From Micromonospora terminaliae (GTDB taxonomy: Bacteria; Actinomycetota; Actinomycetes; Mycobacteriales; Micromonosporaceae): a stretch of 64,000 nt of DNA. Made by a program: the position numbers and the translations under genes. This document shows positions 39,911-47,056 of this stretch, in pieces; the stretch's first letter is position 1; every line of letters begins with the position of its first letter. The notes under the pieces were generated by a model. That model was not told the DNA's origin. It saw nothing but the letters and a program-made list of their open reading frames with translations, and searched no databases. The stretch spans positions 434,001 to 498,000 of the forward strand of contig NZ_CP045309.1 of NCBI RefSeq assembly GCF_009671205.1, read 5' to 3'.

Positions 39911-41037
39911 CTGCCCATCCCTGTGCCGGTGAGTCCGTCTGCGCGCAGGCTGTAGACGATAGACGTTAGTTCCTGCCGGGATTGCGCGGAGATTCGGTCG
40001 CTGTCCAGCAGCGTGGTAGCTCGGTCGGCAAGCGCCCGTCCGGTGGCGGGATCACCAATTGCGAGGCCGCGCCGTGCGGTGAGCAGGGCCCAGACGTTGT
40101 GAATGTTGAGGTCCACGAACGGATGCCCCACATCGAGTCGCTGGACGAGGTGCCGCAGGAGACGGGAGCCGCGCCAGTCGGTGAGGGCGGCTGGCATGAA
40201 CGAGTCGTCGCGTTCCCGATAGGGAATCTCGCCAACCCAGTAGGCCGAGTAGTTGAGGGCTGCCCGTTCGCAAGCGTCGTCCGGGTGCGCCCGGGCGATG
40301 AAGTGCCGCAGTGGTTCGGGGTCGCCCTGGTTCGCCAGCGAGGTCACCACTGAGCGGACGTCAGGCCATAGCGGTGACCAGGTGTGGAAGGCGGGCGCCT
40401 GGCGGGCTGTCCGGGTGTTGCTCTGGGTCAGCCAGGCGGCGGACGCTCTGGTGGGATCCATGCCGGCCAGGAAGCAGGCTTGCCGGTGCAGCAGAACGTG
40501 CGGATGACGCCTGGCGGCGGAACGGTCGGCGAGGACGTGCAGGTGCGCGAAGAAGCTGCGCCGCTCGTCGGCGGGCAGGAACGGCCCTGTCGCCACCGGT
40601 CCTCGTCTGTGCTGCGGTAGCGGCAGGCCCCTGATGAAGGTGGGGGTCTGCCCCAGGACGGCCCAGAGGATCAGATCGGCGAGACGGTGGGTGAGCACAG
40701 ACCAGCCGAGGGGCTGGTCAGTCACGTCGGTGCGCTCGACCTGCCCGTCCAAGACTGCGGTGAGGATGAAGTCTGCTTCGGCCGCGTCGTCGAGCGCGGC
40801 GAGAAGGCTGGTGTTCGCTCCGAATCGTCCGAGCCTCTGGCGGATGGCAATCGCCTGTCCGAACGGCACGGCTGTGAACGGCCGGCGTCCTGACTCCCAG
40901 CTCTGCACAGTGGCACGGTCGATGTCGAGTTCGGCGGCGAGCTGCTCTTGGGTGAGCGGGATGGACTCCCGGATGAGCTTCACCAGGTAGCCCGTTACTT
41001 CACCGCGCTGCGGTGCTGATCGTCTGCGACCTGCCAT
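39907..41037 (-). CDS. XRE-family transcriptional regulator with long helical C-terminus
   Basis: A 376-residue protein. Residues ~14-62 form a Cro/CI helix-turn-helix (PLTQEQLAAELDIDRATVQSWESGRR). The rest is helical, possibly TPR-like, and rich in Arg and Trp. This arrangement occurs in many actinomycete regulators that bind a signal with the C-terminal part; the ligand is not known. It is co-transcribed with the HD nucleotidase-like gene (ATGA overlap) and divergent from three tiny genes, whose promoter it probably controls. Confidence 0.72.
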   Translation of the reverse strand: MAGRRRSAPQRGEVTGYLVKLIRESIPLTQEQLAAELDIDRATVQSWESGRRPFTAVPFGQAIAIRQRLGRFGANTSLLAALDDAAEADFILTAVLDGQVERTDVTDQPLGWSVLTHRLADLILWAVLGQTPTFIRGLPLPQHRRGPVATGPFLPADERRSFFAHLHVLADRSAARRHPHVLLHRQACFLAGMDPTRASAAWLTQSNTRTARQAPAFHTWSPLWPDVRSVVTSLANQGDPEPLRHFIARAHPDDACERAALNYSAYWVGEIPYRERDDSFMPAALTDWRGSRLLRHLVQRLDVGHPFVDLNIHNVWALLTARRGLAIGDPATGRALADRATTLLDSDRISAQSRQELTSIVYSLRADGLTGTGMGR

Positions 41038-41109
41038 CCGACATCCCTACGTTGACCGGTGGTCGACGTTTCCTGCCGGAGCGTTCCTCGCAGCGGGAAA
41101 CATGCCCTG

Positions 41110-41130
41110 CTCACCCGTACTGCTGGTGAG
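41110..41130. promoter_or_regulatory. Inverted repeat, possible XRE operator
   Basis: CTCACC-N9-GGTGAG in the 200-bp divergent region between the XRE gene and the three tiny genes. It is the best dyad I found there and could be where the regulator binds. Confidence 0.32.
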
Positions 41131-41237
41131 TCCAACGACCATCGTCGTGATCGTAGCGTCGCAGTTACCGAGCGTTCCAGAGCCGGTCCCGTAGTTCGGG
41201 GTCGGTCATGTCGCGCTGCCCTACCGAGGAGGCACCG

Positions 41238-41447
41238 ATGCGGGACAACACGCGGTCGTGGCGACGAGTCTCCTACGACCAGTATCTGAGTGCGGTCGCG
41301 ATGACGCTGGCGCGGCGGCACCGCCCGGCCTGGTCCTGGCGGAAGTGGAAGTGGGCCTGCCGCTGTGGATCCGATCTGCCGTGCCGTAACCGACACCGCA
41401 TCCCGATCAACCGCGGCCACTGGCCCGGTCAGGACACCACGCGATGA
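41238..41447 (+). CDS. Small Trp/Arg/Cys-rich protein (unit gene 1)
   Basis: A 69-residue basic protein. An N-terminal helix (WRRVSYDQYLSAVAMTLARRH) leads to a Trp/Lys stretch (WSWRKWKWACRCGSDLPCRNRH) with three closely spaced Cys (CRCGSDLPC). It shares CG-[SA]-x2-PC with the next gene's protein. GAGGAGG five bases before the ATG is a strong ribosome-binding site. Its stop overlaps the next start by 4 nt (ATGA). I do not know a function; it could bind a metal or nucleic acid. Confidence 0.62.
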   Translation: MRDNTRSWRRVSYDQYLSAVAMTLARRHRPAWSWRKWKWACRCGSDLPCRNRHRIPINRGHWPGQDTTR

Positions 41448-41662
41448 CGACCCACCTCCCGGTCACGCCAGCGTGGACCTGTGGCGGCTGCGGCGCCCAC
41501 TGGCCCTGCCAAACCCGCCGCCAGGAACTGCGAGCGGAGTACGAAGCCGCCCCGGTCTCACTAGCTCTCTACCTGGCCGCCCAGCTGGTCGACGCCAGCC
41601 ACGACCTGGCCCATGTCCCCGCCGGCCACCTGCACAACCGCTTCCTCGGCTGGACCCGATGA
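41444..41662 (+). CDS. Small Cys-motif protein (unit gene 2)
   Basis: A 72-residue protein: N-terminal WTCGGCGAHWPCQTRRQEL with CxxC and PC, then a helical segment with LALYLAAQLVDASHDLAHVP and a final HNRFLGWTR. Similar small proteins occur, to my recollection, near XRE regulators in Streptomyces and Micromonospora. It begins and ends in ATGA overlaps with its neighbours. Function unknown. Confidence 0.62.
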   Translation: MTTHLPVTPAWTCGGCGAHWPCQTRRQELRAEYEAAPVSLALYLAAQLVDASHDLAHVPAGHLHNRFLGWTR

Positions 41663-41832
41663 GCATCCTCCGAGTCGGCGACGAGAAGTACCACTACAGC
41701 GACGGCTCCCACAAGTGGATCCCGCCGGACCCGGACTACGACCAGGAGGTCTGGGACGAGCAGGTCCGCCAACACAAGCAGTCCCACCTGAGAAACGAGC
41801 GCCCCAAAGTCCGCCTCCACCGCCTCGTCTAA
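41659..41832 (+). CDS. Small Asp/His-rich protein (unit gene 3)
   Basis: A 57-residue soluble protein with an aromatic acidic core (GDEKYHYSDGSHKWIPPDPDYDQEVWDEQ) that I show only in part elsewhere and a basic tail. It overlaps the preceding gene by 4 nt (ATGA), the main evidence that it is a real gene. No Cys. No recognised family. Confidence 0.52.
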   Translation: MSILRVGDEKYHYSDGSHKWIPPDPDYDQEVWDEQVRQHKQSHLRNERPKVRLHRLV

Positions 41833-41845
41833 CGACCCACGGAGA

Positions 41846-41895
41846 AGATCTTGGACGGAAAGGGCCCCGATAGGGGCCACTTCGTACCAAGATCT
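41846..41895. repeat. Intergenic palindromic element C
   Basis: Outer 9-bp arms (AGATCTTGG at 41846-41854 and its complement at 41887-41895) and inner 6-bp arms (GGCCCC at 41863-41868 with 41873-41878) with a GATA loop; partial pairing connects them. It begins 14 bases after the third tiny gene. Confidence 0.62.
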
Positions 41896-41945
41896 CCAGC
41901 GGCGGCGAACGAAGCCGCAACTCACCGGCGGACCAGAACCAGCGC

Positions 41946-42019
41946 GGGGTTCGGGGCAGCCCGACCCGCGCAGGGATCAAGCCTGACCGCCCGGAGCGGG
42001 CCGGGCTGCCCCGAACCCC
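41946..42019. repeat. Intergenic palindromic element D (18-bp perfect arms)
   Basis: GGGGTTCGGGGCAGCCCG at 41946-41963 and its exact complement at 42002-42019 enclose 38 bases which hold further inner pairings (CCCGC with GCGGG; CAGG with CCTG). It lies 23 bases from the convergent lipoprotein stop. It may serve as a terminator or be a small mobile palindrome. Confidence 0.68.
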
Positions 42020-42041
42020 ACCATCGCAACCATCGACGGCC

Positions 42042-43223
42042 TCAGCGCCCGCCCACGGACCGGTACCAGGTCTTCTCGGTCCCCGCCAGGCTGAACGTTT
42101 GCTTCCGGTCCGGCTGCGCCACCACCACGAGGCCCGGCCGGTCGACGAGCCGGGTCGTCCCCGGCGGCGCGGCGAACGAGGCGTCCCGGGTCCGCCAGCT
42201 CAGCACGGCGAGCGGCTGTCCCGGCACCGGCAGGTAGTAGGCCTGCAAGGTCGTGGACCGGTCGGCAGGCGAGACAACAGGAGCGCCCCCACCAGCAGGC
42301 CGGTAGACCACGGCGGTCATCGTCCCGGTGGCACTCTCCCAGGTGAGCTGCTCCAGCTCACCCGGCTCCCCGCCACCGAGAGAAACCGACCCGAGCGACC
42401 GCACCGCGATCTTCGCCATCGGCCACGATTCCGGCGCCGACAGGGGCGCCTGCCGGTCCCCGATCCGCCGCGGCACGCTCCCGAACGGTCCCCGCTCCCC
42501 GGCGAGCACACACGTATCCAACCCGCTCAGCGCCCGTTTCCCGGAGCCCGTCTCATCGCGCACCAAGGGGTAACGAGGCGCACGAGTCGCCGTACCCAGG
42601 TCGAGGACGCGGTCCGCGGCCCGGCCGCGCGGCAGCGAGCGGGTGGGCCGCAGCGTCGCGGTCACCGACACGGCCTGGCAGGGCGGCACGGCGACCGGCT
42701 CGGTGATGCCGTCGGCCGCGGGCAGCGCCCTGCCGTCGGGGCCGAGCAGGCGTTCCACCCGGGCGGAGGTGAGGTAGCGGCGGCCGGTGGGCTGCTGGAC
42801 GGGCAGCACGTCGGAGTAGACCAGGTAGCCGGGGTCGGTGTACTCGGTGGCGTGGGCCACCCGCCAGCGCTGCCCGTCGCGGTCGAGTTGCAGCAGCCAG
42901 GAGGCGGCCTCGCCGGGCACGTCGGCGGCGACCAGGGCCACCGGCGATCCCGCCACCTCGCCGGAGTAGAGGATGCCGGAGGAGGAGAGGTGGGCCCGGT
43001 CGTCGATGGGGGAGCGCCAGTCGCGCACGGCGTCGGTGATGCCGGCGGTGGCGGCGGCGTCGCGGGCCAGGCTGCCCCGCGCGGGCCACACCTCGAGGGT
43101 GCCGTCCAGGCTGTCGTAGCCGACCGGCAGCGTCGCGGGCTGCCGCCCGGCGACCGGGCCGCAGCCGGTGAGCAGCAGGACCAGCAGCGCGGTGGCCGTC
43201 GTGCCGCGTCGGGCTGAAGCCAC
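42042..43223 (-). CDS. Putative lipoprotein of the envelope cluster
   Basis: A 393-residue protein with an export signal and lipobox (LLLTGC, Cys ~21) then a long extracytoplasmic part with beta-rich character, such as YLVYSDVLPVQQPTGRRYLTSARVE and LAVLSWRTRDASFAAPPG. Three further Cys could form disulfides. No known family recognised. The GTG at 43223 was chosen because the signal peptide begins there. It is divergent from the first of three paralogous membrane proteins. Confidence 0.65.
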   Translation of the reverse strand: MASARRGTTATALLVLLLTGCGPVAGRQPATLPVGYDSLDGTLEVWPARGSLARDAAATAGITDAVRDWRSPIDDRAHLSSSGILYSGEVAGSPVALVAADVPGEAASWLLQLDRDGQRWRVAHATEYTDPGYLVYSDVLPVQQPTGRRYLTSARVERLLGPDGRALPAADGITEPVAVPPCQAVSVTATLRPTRSLPRGRAADRVLDLGTATRAPRYPLVRDETGSGKRALSGLDTCVLAGERGPFGSVPRRIGDRQAPLSAPESWPMAKIAVRSLGSVSLGGGEPGELEQLTWESATGTMTAVVYRPAGGGAPVVSPADRSTTLQAYYLPVPGQPLAVLSWRTRDASFAAPPGTTRLVDRPGLVVVAQPDRKQTFSLAGTEKTWYRSVGGR

Positions 43224-43376
43224 GCTGTACGCCCCCTGTATCCCATCGCTGGTCGTGTCCGGAAGCCCACATGGTACGAGACGGCCCGTCACCCGGCCGC
43301 GCCCGCCTCACCCTTTCGGATGATGACCATTGAGGACGGTGGACGGTGCGATTCGTACGCCAATTTCCGGCTCCGG

Positions 43377-43382
43377 TAGACT
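43377..43382 (+). promoter_or_regulatory. Leaderless-type -10 box
   Basis: TAGACT nine bases before the GTG at 43392, with no Shine-Dalgarno between. Same sequence as the box at dxs. Confidence 0.42.
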
Positions 43383-43391
43383 CCGCCGACT

Positions 43392-45269
43392 GTGACGCCT
43401 GCCGAGCCCCGTGGCGACTCGACCCCGGACGCCGACGCCTCGGGCGGACCGCTCTCCGTCATGGTGGACGAACCGCCGGTCACCGCCCGCGACGCGGAGA
43501 CCGTCGCGCCGGCCGCGCGGCGGCGGTGGCGGTGGACGCCGCGCCGGCTCGACCTTGCCGTGTACGGGGTGTTCCTGCTCGCGGCGCTCTGGGTGACCAG
43601 CGGGATCTGGGCCGACCCGGCGGGCCGGGTGGCCGCGCTGTACAGCAGCGACCCGGCGCAGGTGCAGTTCTTCCTGGCCCACTCGGTGCGGGTCGTGCTG
43701 CACGGCGAGTTCCCGTTCTTCACCGACCAGTTCAACTATCCGGACGGGGTCAACCTGATGGCGAACACCGCCATCCTGGCCCTCGGCATCCCCATGGTGC
43801 CGGTGACCCTCCTGTTCGGACCGGCGGTCTCCTTCGTCACCCTGGTCACGCTCGGCCTCGCCGGCACGGCCGCCGCCTGGTACCGGGTGCTCTCCCGGCA
43901 CCTGGTGCGCCACCGGCTGGCCGCCGCGGTGGCCGGCTGGTTCTGCGGGTTCTCGCCGGCCATGCTGTCGCACGCCAACTGGCATCCGAACATCATCAGC
44001 CAGTTCCTGCTGCCCTTCATCGTGTGGCGGGTGCTGGTGCTGACCCGTTCCACCCGGCCGGTCCGCGACGGCGCGTTGCTGGCGTTGCTGGTCACCGCGC
44101 AGGCGTTCGTCAACGAGGAGATCCTGCTCTTCACGGCGCTGGCCTGCGGAGTGTTCCTGGTCGCCGTCGTGGTGCAGCAGCGCGAGCGGTGGGCCGCCGC
44201 CTGGCGCCCGCTCGGCGCCGGGCTGGCCGTGTGCGCGGCGCTCGCCGGGGCGCTGCTGGCGTACCCGCTGTGGGTGCAGTTCGCCGGCCCCATGGCGTAC
44301 CACGGGCTCAGCGACACGGTCCGCGACTACGGCAACGACATCGCCGCGTTCTTCACCCCCGGCTCGCCCACACTGGGCGGCAACGAGCGCGCCAACGCCA
44401 ACCTGGCCCCGAACTACTCGGAGGAGAACGCCTTCTTCGGCTGGAGCCTGTCGCTGCTGGCCGTCGGCATCGTGGTCTGGCTGCGGCGGGACGTGGTGGT
44501 CCGGGCACTCGCCGCGACCGGGCTGTTCTTCGCCGTGCTCTCCCTCGGCGAGCGGGTCTCCTGGTGGGACCGGGACCTGGTCACCGGCCCGTGGGAGGTG
44601 CTGGTCAAGCTGCCGCTGCTGGACGCCGTGGTGCCGACCCGGTTCGGCCTCATCACCACCGTGGTCGTCGGGGTGCTGCTGGCCCTCGCCGTGAAGCGGG
44701 CCGCGGCGCTGCGGGTCGTGGAGCGGCGCACCATGCGTACGCTGACCGCCGCCGGCCTGGTGTTCGCGCTGCTGCCCATCGCGCCCATGCCGCTGCGGGT
44801 CACCACCCGCCCGGCCGTGCCGAAGTTCATCAACGCCGACCGCTGGCGGGAGTACGTCGGGCCGGACCAGACGCTGGTCTCCGTGCCGGTGCCGGCCATG
44901 GGCAACACCGACCCGATGCGCTGGGCGGCCAGCACCGACCTGGCCTTCAAGATCCCCGGGGGCTACTTCCTCGCACCCCGCAACGGGGTCACCGGCGACC
45001 CGGGCCGCTTCGGTGGCCGGCCCAGCGGCATCGGCGAACTGCTCGCCGAGGTCGAGGCCACCGGGCGTACGCCGAAGCTCGACGAGCGGCAGCGCCGCCG
45101 CTTCCTCGACGAGCTGCGCCACTGGCGGGCCGCCATCGTGGTGCTGCCGCTGAACGAGCAGAACGCCGAGCCGCTGCGCCGCACCGTGGAGCAGCTGGCC
45201 GGGCCCGCCCGGCAGGAGCTGGACGTGTGGTTGTGGGACGTCCGGACACTGACCAGCCAGTCCGCCTGA
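43392..45269 (+). CDS. Polytopic membrane protein, GT-C-like (paralog 1)
   Basis: A 625-residue protein: a polar N-terminus, about ten or more hydrophobic segments between residues ~55 and ~470, and an extracytoplasmic C-terminal domain ending ELDVWLWDVRTL. The first loop after TM1 holds Asp (YSSDPAQVQFFLAHS), as in GT-C glycosyltransferases, and YPDGVNLMANTAILALG follows. The three cluster paralogs share PDGVNLMANT, E[EQ]N[AST][FW]FG and a final WDVR. Probably transfers or handles a lipid-linked sugar, but no catalytic activity can be deduced. It overlaps the next gene. Confidence 0.65.
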   Translation: MTPAEPRGDSTPDADASGGPLSVMVDEPPVTARDAETVAPAARRRWRWTPRRLDLAVYGVFLLAALWVTSGIWADPAGRVAALYSSDPAQVQFFLAHSVRVVLHGEFPFFTDQFNYPDGVNLMANTAILALGIPMVPVTLLFGPAVSFVTLVTLGLAGTAAAWYRVLSRHLVRHRLAAAVAGWFCGFSPAMLSHANWHPNIISQFLLPFIVWRVLVLTRSTRPVRDGALLALLVTAQAFVNEEILLFTALACGVFLVAVVVQQRERWAAAWRPLGAGLAVCAALAGALLAYPLWVQFAGPMAYHGLSDTVRDYGNDIAAFFTPGSPTLGGNERANANLAPNYSEENAFFGWSLSLLAVGIVVWLRRDVVVRALAATGLFFAVLSLGERVSWWDRDLVTGPWEVLVKLPLLDAVVPTRFGLITTVVVGVLLALAVKRAAALRVVERRTMRTLTAAGLVFALLPIAPMPLRVTTRPAVPKFINADRWREYVGPDQTLVSVPVPAMGNTDPMRWAASTDLAFKIPGGYFLAPRNGVTGDPGRFGGRPSGIGELLAEVEATGRTPKLDERQRRRFLDELRHWRAAIVVLPLNEQNAEPLRRTVEQLAGPARQELDVWLWDVRTLTSQSA

Positions 45270-47014
45270 CCGGCCCGGACCGCCCCGCCCCCGCGCCCCG
45301 GCGCCGGTGGCGGCCGCGCCCGGTCGACGCGCTCGTGGTCGCCGGCTACCTGGGCCTGGCCGTGCTGCTCACCGCCGGCCAGTGGCGCCGGCCCGACCGG
45401 CTGTTCCACCAGGCCGGCGACCAGATGCTCTTCGAGTGGATGCTGGCGCGGGCCGCCCGGGCCGTGACCGGCGGGGAGAACCCGCTGCACAGCACGGCGT
45501 TGAACGTCCCCGACGGGGTCAACCTGATGGCCAACACCTCGGTGCTCGGGCTGGGCGTGCCGCTCGCCCCGGTCACCGCGCTGTTCGGCTCCCAGGTGGC
45601 CTTCCTCGTCGCCGTGGTGCTCTGCCTCGCCGGCACTGCCACCGCCTGGTACGCGCTGCTCGCCCGCCGGCTGGTCCGGTCCCGGGCGGCCGCGGCGGTG
45701 GGCGGGCTGTTCTGCGGCTTCGCCCCCGGGCTGGTGTCGCAGGCCGGGGCGCACCTGCACATGGCCGCCCAGTTCCTGGTCCCGGTGATCCTCGGGCTGG
45801 TGTTCCGGCCGGCCGCCGACCGGGTCCGCCGGGACGGGGTGCTGCTCGGGCTGGCCGTCGCCTACCAGGTCTTCCTCGGCGAGGAGGTGCTGGTCTTCCT
45901 GGCCCTCGCGGCCGGGGTGTTCGCCGGGGCGTACGCCCTCGCGGACCGGGCGGGGGCGCGCCGGCTGGCGCCCGCGGTGGCGCGCCGGCTCGGCATCGGC
46001 GCGCTGGTGGCCGGGGTGCTGCTGGCCTACCCGCTCTGGGTCCAGTTCCGCGGCCCGGGGCACTACACGGGCATGCCCTTCTACGCGCGGGGCTACCGGC
46101 TGGACCTGGCCTCCTACGCCACCGCCGCCCGGCAGACCGTCGCCGGGGACGGCCACCACGCCGGGCTGCTCTCGCCCAACCCCACCGAGGAGAACTCCTT
46201 CTTCGGGCCGTTCCTGCCGCTGCTGGCCGTGCTCGTGGTGGTCCGGCTGTGGCGGCGGCCCCTCGTCCGGGCCCTGGCGGCCTGCGGGCTGCTCTTCGCG
46301 CTGCTGTCCCTCGGCACCACGGTGGTGGTGAACCGGCACGACACCGGGCTGCCCGGGCCGTACCGGCTGCTGGCCCGGGTGCCCCTGCTCGACCTCGTGG
46401 TGCCGGCCCGGTTCGCGCTGGTGTGCGTACCGGTGCTCGGGGTGCTGCTGGCCCTCGCCCTGGACCGGGTCCGGCGGCGCGCGGCCCGGACCTGGGCGCC
46501 GTGGGCGGGGGCCGTCGCCGCCGCGCTGCTGCCGCTCACCCCGACCCCGATCCGCACCGTGCCGGTCACGCCGGTGCCGGCCTTCGTGGCCGACGGCGAC
46601 TGGCGGGCGTACGTGCCGCCGGGGCGGACGCTGGTGCCGGTGCCCCCGGTCACCGGGTCGGCGGTCAGCCCGGCCACCTTCTGGTCGGCGCGCGCCGGGC
46701 TGGCCTTCGACGCGCCGGGCGGCTATTTCATCGGCCCCCGTGCGGCGGACGATCCCAGGGCGCACTGGGGCGCGCCGGACCTGCCCACCTCGCTGCTGCT
46801 GCGCCGGGCCGCCGAGACCGGCCAGGTGCCGCCGATCGGCGACGCGGAACGCCGCCAGGCCGTCGCGGACCTGCGGCACTGGCGGGCCGCGGTGCTCGTG
46901 CAGGCCGACTCGGCGCCGGGCGACCCGGTCCGCGCCACGGTGGACGCCCTGGTCGGCCCCGGCCGCGACGTCCCCGGCGCCCATCTGTGGGACGTCCGCC
47001 CCCTGGTCGGCTGA
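45233..47014 (+). CDS. Polytopic membrane protein, GT-C-like (paralog 2)
   Basis: A 593-residue paralog of the preceding protein, with NVPDGVNLMANTSVLGLGVP, AYQVFLGEEVLVFLAL, NPTEENSFFGPFLPLL and the ending GAHLWDVRPLVG. The first loop has QAGDQMLFEWMLARA in place of the Asp-Pro. No ATG is available; I chose the GTG at 45233, inside the end of paralog 1, giving a 37-nt overlap (a GTG at 45227 is also possible). Tight overlap indicates an operon. Function as for paralog 1, unproven. Confidence 0.63.
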   Translation: MGRPDTDQPVRLTGPDRPAPAPRRRWRPRPVDALVVAGYLGLAVLLTAGQWRRPDRLFHQAGDQMLFEWMLARAARAVTGGENPLHSTALNVPDGVNLMANTSVLGLGVPLAPVTALFGSQVAFLVAVVLCLAGTATAWYALLARRLVRSRAAAAVGGLFCGFAPGLVSQAGAHLHMAAQFLVPVILGLVFRPAADRVRRDGVLLGLAVAYQVFLGEEVLVFLALAAGVFAGAYALADRAGARRLAPAVARRLGIGALVAGVLLAYPLWVQFRGPGHYTGMPFYARGYRLDLASYATAARQTVAGDGHHAGLLSPNPTEENSFFGPFLPLLAVLVVVRLWRRPLVRALAACGLLFALLSLGTTVVVNRHDTGLPGPYRLLARVPLLDLVVPARFALVCVPVLGVLLALALDRVRRRAARTWAPWAGAVAAALLPLTPTPIRTVPVTPVPAFVADGDWRAYVPPGRTLVPVPPVTGSAVSPATFWSARAGLAFDAPGGYFIGPRAADDPRAHWGAPDLPTSLLLRRAAETGQVPPIGDAERRQAVADLRHWRAAVLVQADSAPGDPVRATVDALVGPGRDVPGAHLWDVRPLVG

Positions 47015-47021
47015 CCCTCCC

Positions 47022-47056
47022 GCCGTCAGCCGTCAGCCGTCAGCCGTCGGCCGTCA
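47022..47056 (-). repeat. Heptamer tandem repeat (TGACGGC)x5
   Basis: Five GCCGTCA units (one variant, GCCGTCG) fill the gap between two convergent membrane-protein genes. On the minus strand the first unit starts with the TGA stop of paralog 3. Confidence 0.9.

Noticed and set aside
43346..45232. Reading paralog 2 as a single 1222-residue protein starting at 43346
   Set aside because: The first 600 residues are Arg/Pro/Ala-rich shadow of paralog 1; homology starts only after about 45300.
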